In this document: positions 35,744 through 43,136 of the stretch, in pieces
Layout of the letters: each line of letters begins with the position of its first letter
Numbering within the stretch: position 1 is the stretch's first letter
NCBI GenBank assembly: GCA_040880725.1
Contig: JBBDHV010000010.1
Coordinates: 1 to 43,136 of the forward strand
DNA from: DATHWB01 sp040880725
GTDB lineage: Bacteria > Actinomycetota > Acidimicrobiia > Spongiisociales > ZC4RG35
Direction: 5' to 3'
Length of the DNA stretch: 43,136 nucleotides
The notes under the pieces: generated by a model
The model's database searches: none
What the model saw: only the letters and a program-made list of their open reading frames with translations
What the model was told of the DNA's origin: nothing
Position numbers and translations under genes: made by a program

Positions 35744-36168
35744 GGGCTGGTCCTGGTGTTGGCCCGGTAAATGTCGATGACCTCGACGCCGGTTGCGGCG
35801 AAGAGGCGGGTGCCGGGGACTGCCAGCATGGCGATGTCGGCGAACGCTGCTTCACAGGTGACGGTGACCGCCACCTGGCCTCCGGCGGTGAACCCGCTGG
35901 TGTCGACTGACACGGTGAGGTTCCGGCATGCCACCGTCCCGGCGGCGATGTTGGCGGCGACGGTTTCTGTGGCGGTGGCAATAGCGGCGGTGGGGGTGGC
36001 GACGAGGGATGCTGCTCGGGCTGCCTCATGGGCGGCGTGTGCCACGTCGCCTTCGGTCTGGGCGACCCGCCCGGCGTAGACGACCAGCAGCATGAAGGCG
36101 ATCAGTAGTGGTGTCAGGACCGCCAGTTCGGTCGAGACCGCTCCACGTTGGCGGCCGGGACGGTTCAT
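35740..36168 (-). CDS. TadE-like pseudopilin
   Basis: 142 aa. The ATG at 36168 overlaps the preceding stop (ATGA); an open frame continues upstream but is a shadow. The leader MNRPGRQRG is followed by AVSTELAVLTPLLIAFMLLVVYAG, the class III prepilin signal with Glu at +5 and a single membrane helix. A helical stretch with VAHAAHEAARAAS follows, then a strand-rich C-terminal part with two cysteines (ACRNLTVS, TVTCEA) that may form a disulphide. TadE-type minor pilins prime or anchor Flp pili. No TadV prepilin peptidase gene is present in the window. Confidence 0.85.
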   Translation of the reverse strand: MNRPGRQRGAVSTELAVLTPLLIAFMLLVVYAGRVAQTEGDVAHAAHEAARAASLVATPTAAIATATETVAANIAAGTVACRNLTVSVDTSGFTAGGQVAVTVTCEAAFADIAMLAVPGTRLFAATGVEVIDIYRANTRTSP

Positions 36169-36554
36169 CGTTGCGGCTCCGGGATGAACCGTTCGACCGG
36201 CCCGGCCGCCTCGGCGGTCACCTGCCAGTCGAATCCGGGTAGGAGGCGGGGTGCCCGGCCGGTCACTTGGACGGTGACGGTGTCGACGGTGCGGGTGATG
36301 CTCACTTCGGCTTCGGTGAGGTTGCCGGCTGATTCGAGGAACCATCCGGCAGCTCGGATTCCGTCTTCTTCGGTGGCGTCGGCGACTTGGGCGGCGTCAA
36401 CCGCTTCTCGGGCTGCGGCGTGGGCGACTTGGTGGGCGTGCCACCACAGTCCGATCTGGAACGGGACGAGGACGAGCGCGATCAACACTGGCATGACCAC
36501 CGCCAGCTCGGTGGAGGTGAGCCCTTCGTCTCCTCGTCTCCTCGTCGGGTCCAT
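36165..36554 (-). CDS. TadE-like pseudopilin
   Basis: 129 aa from the ATG at 36554 with GAGG about 8 nt upstream; a GTG at 36575 would add seven residues. The leader MDPTRRRGDEG is followed by LTSTELAVVMPVLIALVLVPFQIGLWW, with Glu at +5 of the processed form. The helix AHAAAREAVDAAQ parallels the sister TadE-like protein encoded next, so the two look like paralogues. The C-terminal part is short and strand-rich, without cysteines. It is predicted to be exported and inserted in the membrane before joining the pilus. Confidence 0.85.
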   Translation of the reverse strand: MDPTRRRGDEGLTSTELAVVMPVLIALVLVPFQIGLWWHAHQVAHAAAREAVDAAQVADATEEDGIRAAGWFLESAGNLTEAEVSITRTVDTVTVQVTGRAPRLLPGFDWQVTAEAAGPVERFIPEPQR

Positions 36555-36579
36555 CGTCACGTCCTCGCTGCCCACCCGT

Positions 36580-36798
36580 TCAGGGGCTGGGTGGGGCGAC
36601 GTTGTCGGGGATTGCTTCGGCGTTGGATCGCATCTTGGCGATGAGGATCAGTCCGGCGGCGACGGCGATGGCGACCAGAACGCCGGTGAGGACGGCGGCC
36701 TCGGTTGACATCGCTCCTCGCTCGTCCCGGAGCCCGACGCCGAGTCGGTTGAGACCGAACTCGATGAGGAGGCGGGTGTAGTCGATGTATGCGGTCAT
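36580..36798 (-). CDS. Small Flp-like major pilin
   Basis: 72 aa from the ATG at 36798, preceded by AAGGA. Its N-terminal part (MTAYIDYTRLLIEFGLNRLG...RDERG) leads to AMSTEAAVLTGVLVAIAVAAGLILIA, again with Gly then Glu at +5 and a single hydrophobic helix. Such small proteins with almost nothing beyond the helix are the usual major pilins of Tad systems. It is encoded between tadC and the tadE-like genes, with a 67-nt C/A-rich leader that could allow higher expression. The pre-sequence of about 30 residues is rather long for a Flp pilin. Confidence 0.75.
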   Translation of the reverse strand: MTAYIDYTRLLIEFGLNRLGVGLRDERGAMSTEAAVLTGVLVAIAVAAGLILIAKMRSNAEAIPDNVAPPSP

Positions 36799-36865
36799 GA
36801 CGGTTGTTCCTTTCCCTGACGGATGCTGGGGTGACGATGACTGGGTTGGGTTGGGGTGTTTGGGG

Positions 36866-37780
36866 TCATGGGACGGTCCCGGGGGTGGAGATGGCTTCGA
36901 CGACACCGAAGCCGATGAAGAGGATCATTCCGACGACGAGAGTGACGACCGGTAGCAGCATCTTCTCGGTGGCGGATTCGGCTTGGGCTTCGATGGCGGC
37001 GGTCTGACTGGACCGCATCGAGTCGGCCTTGGCGGAGAGGGACGCCCGGATGCGGGCTCCCTGGTCACCGGCGAGGTGGGCTGCTGCCGCCAATTCTCGG
37101 AGTTCGTCGACACCGAGTTCTTCTCCCAGCTCGTCGAAGACGTCCCAGGGGGTGCGGTTGGTGAGACGTGCCCGGCGGAGGGCGCTTCGGATCTCGGTGA
37201 ACGCCCATCCGTCGCCGAGGTCGGCGGCGGTGTGTAACGCCGTTTCGAGTCCGCCACCACCGGCCAGGATGATGGTGACCAGATCCAGATAGGCCGACAG
37301 GCTGTGACGGAAGTCCCGGCGGCGACGTTCGATCCGTTCTGTCAGGCCGAGGTCGGGATACATGAAACCGGCCAGCCCGAAGGCGACCGCCAGAGTCACG
37401 GTCCAGCCGGCGCTGATGTTCACTCCGCCCACTGCCGCCACGACGGTGAAGACGACCGGGATCCCGAATCCGGCCGCACCTGTGACCAGTTTCTCGTAGG
37501 CGTGGGCCTCGATTGTCTTGTCGAGGGTCCGAAGACGACGCCGGAGCCGGCCGACGTCTACCAGTCCGGTGGCCTCGAGGATCCGGACAACCACCATGCC
37601 TGCTCGTTCGGTGACCCGCCTTGGACTCAGCTGTCCGGTGTCGCCGATGGCATAGCGTGGGCGTCTCAGGTCGGCGAGGGCGATGTGGAGGGCCACCGGT
37701 GGAGGGAACAACGCCCGGCCGATGAGGAACAGCCCGAACCCGACGCCGGCGCCGGTGGCGATGACTGCCAGCAGTGTCAT
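36866..37780 (-). CDS. tadC: TadC-like type II/IV secretion inner-membrane platform protein
   Basis: 304 aa from the ATG at 37780, overlapping the tadB stop (ATGA) and preceded by AGGAG at 8 nt; a GTG at 37786 adds two residues. Membrane helices are seen near the N-terminus, at about 100-145 and at the C-terminus (LPVVTLVVGMILFIGFGVVEA). The T2SSF-type cytoplasmic domain lies between them, with SLSAYLDLVTIILAGGGGLETAL and a long helical part. TadB and TadC form the inner-membrane base that the TadA ATPase drives. The size agrees with the family. Confidence 0.9.
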   Translation of the reverse strand: MTLLAVIATGAGVGFGLFLIGRALFPPPVALHIALADLRRPRYAIGDTGQLSPRRVTERAGMVVVRILEATGLVDVGRLRRRLRTLDKTIEAHAYEKLVTGAAGFGIPVVFTVVAAVGGVNISAGWTVTLAVAFGLAGFMYPDLGLTERIERRRRDFRHSLSAYLDLVTIILAGGGGLETALHTAADLGDGWAFTEIRSALRRARLTNRTPWDVFDELGEELGVDELRELAAAAHLAGDQGARIRASLSAKADSMRSSQTAAIEAQAESATEKMLLPVVTLVVGMILFIGFGVVEAISTPGTVP

Positions 37781-38637
37781 TGCCACTGCTCCTGGCGTGA
37801 GGTGTGACGCAGCCGGAACCGTTGGGGTGTTTCGAGTTGGCCGTAGTGACGAAGCATCACCCCCGCACCGAAGAACACTGCGGTCACCACTACCAGCCAG
37901 CCTTGACCGGCGGCGGTGTCGTAGGGCTCGAGCAGGTGACCGGCGAAGAGATATAGGAAGATGACGGTGGCGGTGGTGGTGGCCACTGCGATGCGGGCCG
38001 AAGTACGGATCCGGGCCCGGCCGATTTCGATGCGGGTCCGCATGCGGACGTCGCCTCGGATCGCTTCGGCCAGCCGGGCCAACAACCCGCCGAGGTCGCG
38101 TGCTTCCAGTCGGGCGGCGGCGGCGAGAGCGGCCACGACCAGGTCGGCGGATGAGTGGTTGAGGTCGGTGGCGAGATCATCCAGGGCGGCTTCGAGCGGC
38201 TGGTGTCGCAGCCTGTGAGCGAAAGACTGCAGTTGGGGACGGATCGCGGAAGGTGCCACTGCCGCGGTTTGGATGAGTGACTCCTCCAACCCAGACGCCC
38301 CGGCCATGGTGTCGCGGATCATGTCCGCCCAGGAGGCGATGGCGTCGGCGGTGGCCGTGTCCTGGGCCCGGCGGGCGCTGCCCCCGACCGCGGAAGGTCC
38401 AACAAGTACACCGAGGGCGGTTCCGGCGCCGGCCACTGGCCAACCGGTCACGGCACCCACACCGACACCGGCCAGGATCGATCCGGCCAGCCAGACGGCG
38501 GCCCGTTCCGCCGGTACCGCCGACGGGACCAGCTGACGGGCCTGGGGGATGACCCGGATGCCCCGCCAGGCGGTGATCGCCAACCACACACCGAAACCAG
38601 CTCCAGCTCCGGCTGCGGCGACGAGAAGGATCCGCAT
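37777..38637 (-). CDS. tadB: TadB-like type II/IV secretion inner-membrane platform protein
   Basis: 286 aa from the ATG at 38637, two bases after the tadA stop; the open frame upstream is a shadow of tadA. It has N-terminal helices (about 2-22 and 50-85), a T2SSF domain with SWADMIRDTMAGASGLEESLIQ-type sequence and AALAAAARLEARDLGGLLARLAEAIR, and C-terminal helices (ATTTATVIFLYLFAG, LVVVTAVFFGAGVML). It is the partner of TadC in the Tad motor. The gene is intact. Confidence 0.9.
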   Translation of the reverse strand: MRILLVAAAGAGAGFGVWLAITAWRGIRVIPQARQLVPSAVPAERAAVWLAGSILAGVGVGAVTGWPVAGAGTALGVLVGPSAVGGSARRAQDTATADAIASWADMIRDTMAGASGLEESLIQTAAVAPSAIRPQLQSFAHRLRHQPLEAALDDLATDLNHSSADLVVAALAAAARLEARDLGGLLARLAEAIRGDVRMRTRIEIGRARIRTSARIAVATTTATVIFLYLFAGHLLEPYDTAAGQGWLVVVTAVFFGAGVMLRHYGQLETPQRFRLRHTSRQEQWQ

Positions 38638-38639
38638 TC

Positions 38640-39941
38640 CTACCGCCACTCCGTCGGGCCAACCAGAACGGTGGCGTCGAATCCGGCGGCGACGAGCCGG
38701 GCGAGGGTGTCGTTGCGGATGGTGGGACCCGGCGCCGGTACCGCCGGACCGGTGACTGCGGGCCGGTAGATCTCGTTGGTGGCGATCTGGCGTTCTTCTG
38801 CTTCCAGCACCTCCCGTACCGAGGTGACCCGGCGCATGTCGTCGACCCAGCCGAGATGGACGATCAGGTCGACGGCGTTGGCGATCCACTTGTTCGATGT
38901 TTCCTCATCCAGGCCCGCCTCGGCGGTGTACATGCCCAACCGGACGATCGCCCCCTTCGAAGAGTCGGCGTGGATCGAGGACATCGACCCGTCGTTGCCC
39001 TGCGACATGGCCCGCAGCATGTCAACCACCTCCACCCCCCGGATCTCACCGACGATCACCCGGTCAGGGTTCTGGCGGAGCGTCGCCCGCACACAGTCCG
39101 CCAGCGACGCCTCCCCTCGCCCTTCGATGTTGGCGCCCCGCCGCTCCCACATCACCTGATCGGGATGAAGATCAACGAAGCGGTCCAAGCCGATCTCGAG
39201 GTTGTCCTCCACGGTGATCACCCGCTCATCGGCGGGGACCTCGTTGAGGAGGCATCGCAGCATCGTCGTCTTGCCGGTGTTGGTCCCGCCGGCGACGATC
39301 AGGTTCAGCTTGGCCCGCACCGCCGCCGCCAGGAACGCCGCCAGGCCTTCGTCGATCACTGCCAATTCGACCAGATGCTTCAGCCGGTAAATACCGAAGT
39401 CGTGACGGCGGATGGTGATCGCCGGCCGTCCGGTCAGACCCATCACGGCGTGAAGCCGTTCTCCGCCCGGAAGTTGCAGGTGAAGCTCCCAGGACACGTG
39501 ATCCCACCGTTTCTCGGCCCGACCGACCCGACGTGCCGCGGTGGCGACCATGTCGATCAACCCACGGTCCGAGTCCGCCGCCGGCTCGCCCCGCACCTTG
39601 GTGCCGTCCCGGTAGACCAGCCACACGTTGTCATAACCGTTGACATGGATGTTCGAGACGTCAGGGTCGTCGATGTAGGGCTGGAGACGGCCCAGGCCGT
39701 GGACCCGGTCAAAGACGGCCTCGGCCAGTTCCGACTCGACCACCGCGTCGAGCGGTGTTTGACCGGTGCGGTACGCCTCCTCGGCGAGATGCGCCAACTC
39801 TGTGGAAATCAGGGAACGGGTCAACGCCCGTTCGTCGTCCGGGCTCAGCGGGTCATCCCCGTCGACGGTGCGGAGATGCTCAGACAGCTTCTCGGCCACC
39901 GTCCGATGCAGCCGGCCCCGGAGGTCGACTTCGCCGCTCAC
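38640..39941 (-). CDS. tadA: TadA/CpaF secretion ATPase
   Basis: 433 aa from a GTG at 39941 that overlaps the upstream stop (GTGA). It is a type II/IV secretion ATPase: an N-terminal domain with DPDVSNIHVNGYDNVW (about 92-107), Walker A GGTNTGKT (218-225), Asp box VITVEDNLEIGL (241-252), Walker B DRVIVGEIRG (293-302) and the His box MSSIHADSS (320-328). In Tad systems this hexamer powers extension and retraction of the pilus. A short proline-rich linker and helix (PAVPAPGPTIRNDTLARL) form the C-terminus. Confidence 0.93.
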   Translation of the reverse strand: MSGEVDLRGRLHRTVAEKLSEHLRTVDGDDPLSPDDERALTRSLISTELAHLAEEAYRTGQTPLDAVVESELAEAVFDRVHGLGRLQPYIDDPDVSNIHVNGYDNVWLVYRDGTKVRGEPAADSDRGLIDMVATAARRVGRAEKRWDHVSWELHLQLPGGERLHAVMGLTGRPAITIRRHDFGIYRLKHLVELAVIDEGLAAFLAAAVRAKLNLIVAGGTNTGKTTMLRCLLNEVPADERVITVEDNLEIGLDRFVDLHPDQVMWERRGANIEGRGEASLADCVRATLRQNPDRVIVGEIRGVEVVDMLRAMSQGNDGSMSSIHADSSKGAIVRLGMYTAEAGLDEETSNKWIANAVDLIVHLGWVDDMRRVTSVREVLEAEERQIATNEIYRPAVTGPAVPAPGPTIRNDTLARLVAAGFDATVLVGPTEWR

Positions 39942-40726
39942 GAGCCCGTCTCCCCAACAGCCGACACCCGACCCGCACCCGCCGAACCCACGTCGACGCC
40001 AACCTCCGGCGTGGGCTCTGGTGTGGGGGCGAGCTCGGCTGCGAGGGTGGCGGCGGACCGGACCAACGGGGTACGGCGCAGGTCACGCACCGCCCCGTGG
40101 AGGCCGGTCAACACTGCTGCTGTCCGAGGATCCCAGGCGATCACCCCGGCCACGTCGACATCCAACGTGGCAGCCACCTCGGCCGGTCCGTAAGGGTGGT
40201 CGCCCACCAACAACAACCCGGACCGAACACCGCCGGTGGTGAGGGCTGTCGATCGGGCGGCTGCAGGTCGAAGCTGATCGATGCTCGGGCGAGTCACCAC
40301 CAACACCAGGTCGGCGGCCGTCATCGCTGTCAACATCACCGAACCGGGTGCGATCCGCCCGCAGTCGACAATCACATCAACCTCGGCCTGTGCCACCGCC
40401 CATTCCGCCAGGATCCGAGCGAGATCACGTAACACGGCATGGGCCTCTTCCGCGGTTGGGGGTCCGATCAGGACCGGGATCCCGCCGGGGAGCTGCTGGG
40501 CGTGTTGCCAGACCACATCGTCGTCGAGCCCGCGTCTGGCGATTGCGGCAAGCGAGGACAATCCGGGGCTGTCACCCAGGCGGTAACGGGCGGCGATCAC
40601 ACCACCAAACGGATCCGCCTCCACCAGCAGGCAACGGCGGTGCTCAGGCCAGGTGGCGGCGATCGCCAGCGCGGTGGTGGTCGCCCCCGGAGAACCGTGA
40701 GCAGAGCCCACGAAGACCAGGCTCAC
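39938..40726 (-). CDS. CpaE/MinD-like protein with degenerate P-loop
   Basis: 262 aa from a GTG at 40726 overlapping the SAF gene stop (GTGA). The fold is that of a ParA/MinD ATPase (MSLVFVGSAHGSPGATTTALAIAA at the start, later VDVIVDCGRI and ADLVLVVTRPSID). However, the P-loop HGSPGATT lacks both lysines of the deviant Walker A. In Tad loci CpaE-type proteins localise the assembly machine. This copy may bind nucleotide weakly or act structurally. The C-terminal Pro/Glu-rich tail (PTPEPTPEVGV) is probably disordered. Confidence 0.82.
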   Translation of the reverse strand: MSLVFVGSAHGSPGATTTALAIAATWPEHRRCLLVEADPFGGVIAARYRLGDSPGLSSLAAIARRGLDDDVVWQHAQQLPGGIPVLIGPPTAEEAHAVLRDLARILAEWAVAQAEVDVIVDCGRIAPGSVMLTAMTAADLVLVVTRPSIDQLRPAAARSTALTTGGVRSGLLLVGDHPYGPAEVAATLDVDVAGVIAWDPRTAAVLTGLHGAVRDLRRTPLVRSAATLAAELAPTPEPTPEVGVDVGSAGAGRVSAVGETGS

Positions 40727-41409
40727 GGGGTTTCCCCCGTCACCAGCACCAGCCGCACCCTGTCCCCAGCTGCTGCTCCCGCCACCTCGGTGGCCGCCTC
40801 AGAAGACATCAGCAGCGACACGAACCGGTCACCCTGTGTGCCCAGGTCTGTAATGTCGAACACCTCAGCCGCCAGCACCACCACCTCAGGCTCGGCGGTG
40901 AGATCAGACGACCCACGACCGGTCACGATCACGTTGACGATGTCGCCTGGCGCCAACAGCGGAGTCGGATACTCGCCCGGCGACAGGGCCAAACCGACCA
41001 CACCCTCCCCGGTGTCGAGGAGGCTGCGTGACACGAAATGGGCGGAAGTCAGGATCGTCCCCGCCTCGAGGTCGGCTACTGCGGTCAACCCGACCAGTCC
41101 GGTCATGGCGTCAGGACTCAGAGTGGCTACCGGGTCGTCGGTCGCCACGTATGCCAACATCAGATCACCCGCGACGATCACCTGACCACGCTCGACCGGG
41201 CCGGCCAGGGCGAGCACCGGTTCTCTGCCTGCAGCCCGGGAGAACAACACCATCGCCGTCAACGCGCTCACCGCCACCAAGAACACTGCGATCAGCAGCT
41301 GGGAGACCTGGATCTTGCGGTGTGGCGGTTCCAACCGCAAGGTGCCGGCTGGTTGGCCGTTACCGGCGGGGCCGGCTCGCCTCGTCGTCGAAGTCGTCGT
41401 CCGTCCCAT
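40723..41409 (-). CDS. SAF-domain protein, CpaB/RcpC-like
   Basis: 228 aa from the ATG at 41409, preceded by GGGAGG at 6 nt. A Thr/Arg-rich N-terminus precedes one membrane helix (about 33-58, VSQLLIAVFLVAVSALTAMVLF). A SAF domain follows (about 65-125; ALAGPVERGQVIVAGDL and AVADLEAGTILT), then a strand-rich tail with LAPGDIVNVIV. CpaB/RcpC proteins sit in Tad clusters and bind or guide pilins or wall material through the SAF domain. No secretin is present, which fits a Gram-positive envelope. Confidence 0.85.
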   Translation of the reverse strand: MGRTTTSTTRRAGPAGNGQPAGTLRLEPPHRKIQVSQLLIAVFLVAVSALTAMVLFSRAAGREPVLALAGPVERGQVIVAGDLMLAYVATDDPVATLSPDAMTGLVGLTAVADLEAGTILTSAHFVSRSLLDTGEGVVGLALSPGEYPTPLLAPGDIVNVIVTGRGSSDLTAEPEVVVLAAEVFDITDLGTQGDRFVSLLMSSEAATEVAGAAAGDRVRLVLVTGETP

Positions 41410-41410
41410 T

Positions 41411-42307
41411 TCAGCCTCCCGTCTCCACCGCTTGGATCTCGGCGACTGCCACTCCGAAAGAAGTCGACAGATCGACAGTGCCGAACACCCCCTGGTAGAC
41501 GTCGTTGATCCACCACTCGAACTCCCATGTGACCGTCACCGACGCCTCAAACTGGCCTTCCGGTTCGCTGTACGAGGACGACAAGTACGTGTACTTGCAG
41601 TCGGTGTCGTCATCCGAAGCGCCCGACGTCCACGCCACACCCGGCCCCAAACACGTCACCCCGCCCCCATCTCCCATCACCCAACGGGCATGGATCGGAG
41701 TCCCCCGAACCGTCACCGTCGTCAACCCTCGAGTCTCTGACACCTCGACCGGCTCCCAACTCGCCGGATCAAGCCACAGCCACGTCACCACATGAACAAA
41801 CGTCTCACGAGCCAACGGAGGACTCGTCGCCGGAACAGGCAGAGGAGGCTCCAGACGAGCAGCCGCCACATCACGGATCACCTCAGGAGGAACAGGCGGA
41901 CTCACCTCCACCGCGAACTCACGAGAATGAACCGGTTCCCCATTCCGCCAACACGTCACGTTCCACCACCAGTACTCCCCCGTCGGATCGAAACCAAGAT
42001 GCTCAACGTCCTGGGGACTCAGAATGTCGGTCGCATAGAACTCCACCTCGTCGCCCTCCTGATACTCCCCCACCGCCGAAGCGCAATAGACGTCCCACGT
42101 CTCATGAACCGTCCACGTGCCCCGCTCCCCAGGCGTCCGACCATGACACTCAGCAACCACCTCGCCGCCGCGATCTCGAATGCTTCCCTCACCGGTGCAG
42201 TGGTTGGCTACAGCTGGCGCGGCACCCAGCAGCATCGCCGCCCCGACCAGGCCAACGGCGACGATCAAACGGACGGAAGTCCACGATCTGTTGGTGCGAA
42301 CTCGCAT
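41411..42307 (-). CDS. Secreted cysteine- and tryptophan-rich protein of unknown function
   Basis: 298 aa from the ATG at 42307, with GGTGG about 7 nt upstream; it overlaps the preceding gene by 43 nt. A clear signal peptide (SVRLIVAVGLVGAAMLL then APAVANH, cleavage near residue 35) is followed by a strand-rich domain with several cysteines (HCTG, AECHG, VYCAS, VTCW, VTCLG, DCKY) likely forming disulphides. There is no C-terminal anchor. One base separates its stop from the CpaB-like gene, so it belongs to the pilus operon, perhaps as a tip or adhesin-like component (inference). No family recognised. Confidence 0.75.
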   Translation of the reverse strand: MRVRTNRSWTSVRLIVAVGLVGAAMLLGAAPAVANHCTGEGSIRDRGGEVVAECHGRTPGERGTWTVHETWDVYCASAVGEYQEGDEVEFYATDILSPQDVEHLGFDPTGEYWWWNVTCWRNGEPVHSREFAVEVSPPVPPEVIRDVAAARLEPPLPVPATSPPLARETFVHVVTWLWLDPASWEPVEVSETRGLTTVTVRGTPIHARWVMGDGGGVTCLGPGVAWTSGASDDDTDCKYTYLSSSYSEPEGQFEASVTVTWEFEWWINDVYQGVFGTVDLSTSFGVAVAEIQAVETGG

Positions 42308-43136
42308 GCGAAATCCACCTGTCCTTGCAGGTCCGAGACTTTCCAAAGGCCGTCCTCGAAAGTCATCACAGCCGACTCCAAGTTGCGTTGACCATTACGA
42401 ACGGCTGGGACATCATCGAGGCGCTCCCCGGTAGCAACGTCGTAAAGCCCGTAATCAACGGCGGGCTCGAGACAATTCAAGATCACGACTTCAGTCGGAC
42501 TGCGCACTTCGATCACCTCTGGGTGCAGGGTGGGTTGCCCGCGAAGTGCCGCGCCGCGAGTCGCGTGATCACCAAGAAGTTCGACGATAAGGGAGAGCTG
42601 CGGGTCAGCCAGCACCTGTTCAATCAACACGGAGTCCGGGTTGGCCGGGTCCCAGAATTCCTCCCATCCCGAGTAAAAGGCTTCGTACCCCGCGATTGCC
42701 GCCTCGCCCATTTCCCGCGGCACGCACGCTCCGCCCCGAGGTATCCGAATGGAGCTGACGATCCAACCCTCCTCGGATCGGACCAGATCGGCCTGGTGCC
42801 AGACGCCTACGTTGTCAGTGAAAGACGGCACCAACAGGACACAGTCCTCCACGGTCGCCTTGTCGGCCTCCACGTCGGTAACCGTCGGATGAAGCACAAC
42901 CTCGGTTTCGACCGCACCGAGACCAGACGTGCGTTCCCGGTCGAACAGTGCCAGCGCACCGTCGATGACGGTGGAAGAAGCCACCGACTCGAAAGCCGAA
43001 CCGTCGAGATCCTCCGCCGCCCGCACCTCGGCCCATGCGTTCCAATAGGCGCCCCACGCTTCGATCACGTCGTCATCCGGTGGAAGCGCAGTGGTAGTCG
43101 TCGTGACCGGTATCGACGTACTCGTCGACGAGGTAG
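42265..43136 (-). CDS. Exported protein with Thr/Ser-rich linker (5' end outside window)
   Basis: The frame is open to the window edge. A GTG at 43068 is in frame but the codons before it encode a Thr/Ser-rich tract ending PPDDD, typical of the spacer after a lipoprotein or signal peptide, so the true start is beyond 43136. At least 289 residues remain. The visible part looks like two similar NTF2-like or SnoaL-type alpha+beta repeats: one beginning VIEAWGAYWNAWAEVR, and a second beginning AIAGYEAFYSGWEEFWDPANPDS, each followed by a VEDCV or LNCLEP strand with a Cys. Function unknown; as the first visible gene of the pilus operon it is probably envelope-located. Confidence 0.65.
   Translation of the reverse strand, partial: TSSTSTSIPVTTTTTALPPDDDVIEAWGAYWNAWAEVRAAEDLDGSAFESVASSTVIDGALALFDRERTSGLGAVETEVVLHPTVTDVEADKATVEDCVLLVPSFTDNVGVWHQADLVRSEEGWIVSSIRIPRGGACVPREMGEAAIAGYEAFYSGWEEFWDPANPDSVLIEQVLADPQLSLIVELLGDHATRGAALRGQPTLHPEVIEVRSPTEVVILNCLEPAVDYGLYDVATGERLDDVPAVRNGQRNLESAVMTFEDGLWKVSDLQGQVDFACEFAPTDRGLPSV

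Noticed and set aside
38856..40193. 445-codon plus-strand frame opposite tadA and the CpaE-like gene
   Set aside because: Wholly antisense to genes with clear motifs; the product is Arg/Pro/His-rich with no domain.
1..43136. CRISPR arrays, rRNA or tRNA genes, insertion sequences, transposases and integrases
   Set aside because: None was seen on reading both strands; a homology or covariance search could still reveal short RNAs.

Overview
This is a high-GC window with frequent GTG starts and many 4-nt ATGA/GTGA gene overlaps. It looks like part of a large conjugative element (an integrative element or a plasmid) of a high-GC Gram-positive bacterium, most likely an actinobacterium. Supporting signs are a SARP/BTAD-type regulator, Tad pilus genes without a secretin, wall-hydrolase and T4SS proteins of actinobacterial type, and a TrwC-like relaxase. 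No integrase, replication initiator, partition gene or tRNA was found, so chromosomal element versus plasmid cannot be decided here.

Layout. (1) 1-7458, plus strand: a DNA-transfer operon with a VirB4-like ATPase (cut by the window edge), a polytopic VirB6/TrbL-like protein, a bifunctional lytic transglycosylase-M23 peptidase, two small proteins (one zinc-ribbon), a VirD4/TraG-like coupling ATPase and a small unknown protein. (2) 7547-23502: a defence island. It has a Shedu-type nuclease (minus), a lone GIY-YIG protein (plus) and a 13.9-kb minus-strand BREX operon in the order HTH regulator, brxE-like, brxA, brxB, brxC, pglX, pglZ, brxL-like. The brxL-like product ends in an AlbA_2 (Schlafen-type) domain where a Lon protease domain would be expected. 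(3) 23532-29052: a MOBF relaxase-helicase (minus) and an ArdC-metalloprotease-DnaG primase fusion (plus). They diverge from a 463-bp gene-free region rich in repeats and hairpins, the best candidate for oriT or an origin. (4) 29107-31832: a DUF488 protein, a partner of unknown function and a protein with a HEPN-like RNxxxH motif. (5) 31983-43136, minus strand: a Tad/Flp-type pilus operon. In transcription order it holds a partial Thr/Ser-rich secreted protein, a secreted protein, a SAF/CpaB-like protein, a CpaE-like ATPase, TadA, TadB, TadC, a Flp-like pilin, two TadE-like and one TadG-like pseudopilins, and a 1122-aa membrane protein with three LysM domains outside and a SARP-like winged helix plus BTAD inside.

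How it fits together. The relaxase would nick and unwind the element, the coupling protein and VirB4 would drive export through the membrane protein, and the SLT-M23 enzyme would open the wall. The Tad-like pilus could give surface contact. The ArdC-primase fusion could both shield the incoming strand from restriction and prime its second strand. BREX and Shedu then protect the new host against phages and competing elements. The most unusual parts are the BREX gene set, which mixes type 6-like (brxE) and type 1-like (brxL) components, the BrxL-AlbA_2 fusion, the ArdC-DnaG fusion and the LysM-SARP/BTAD transmembrane protein.
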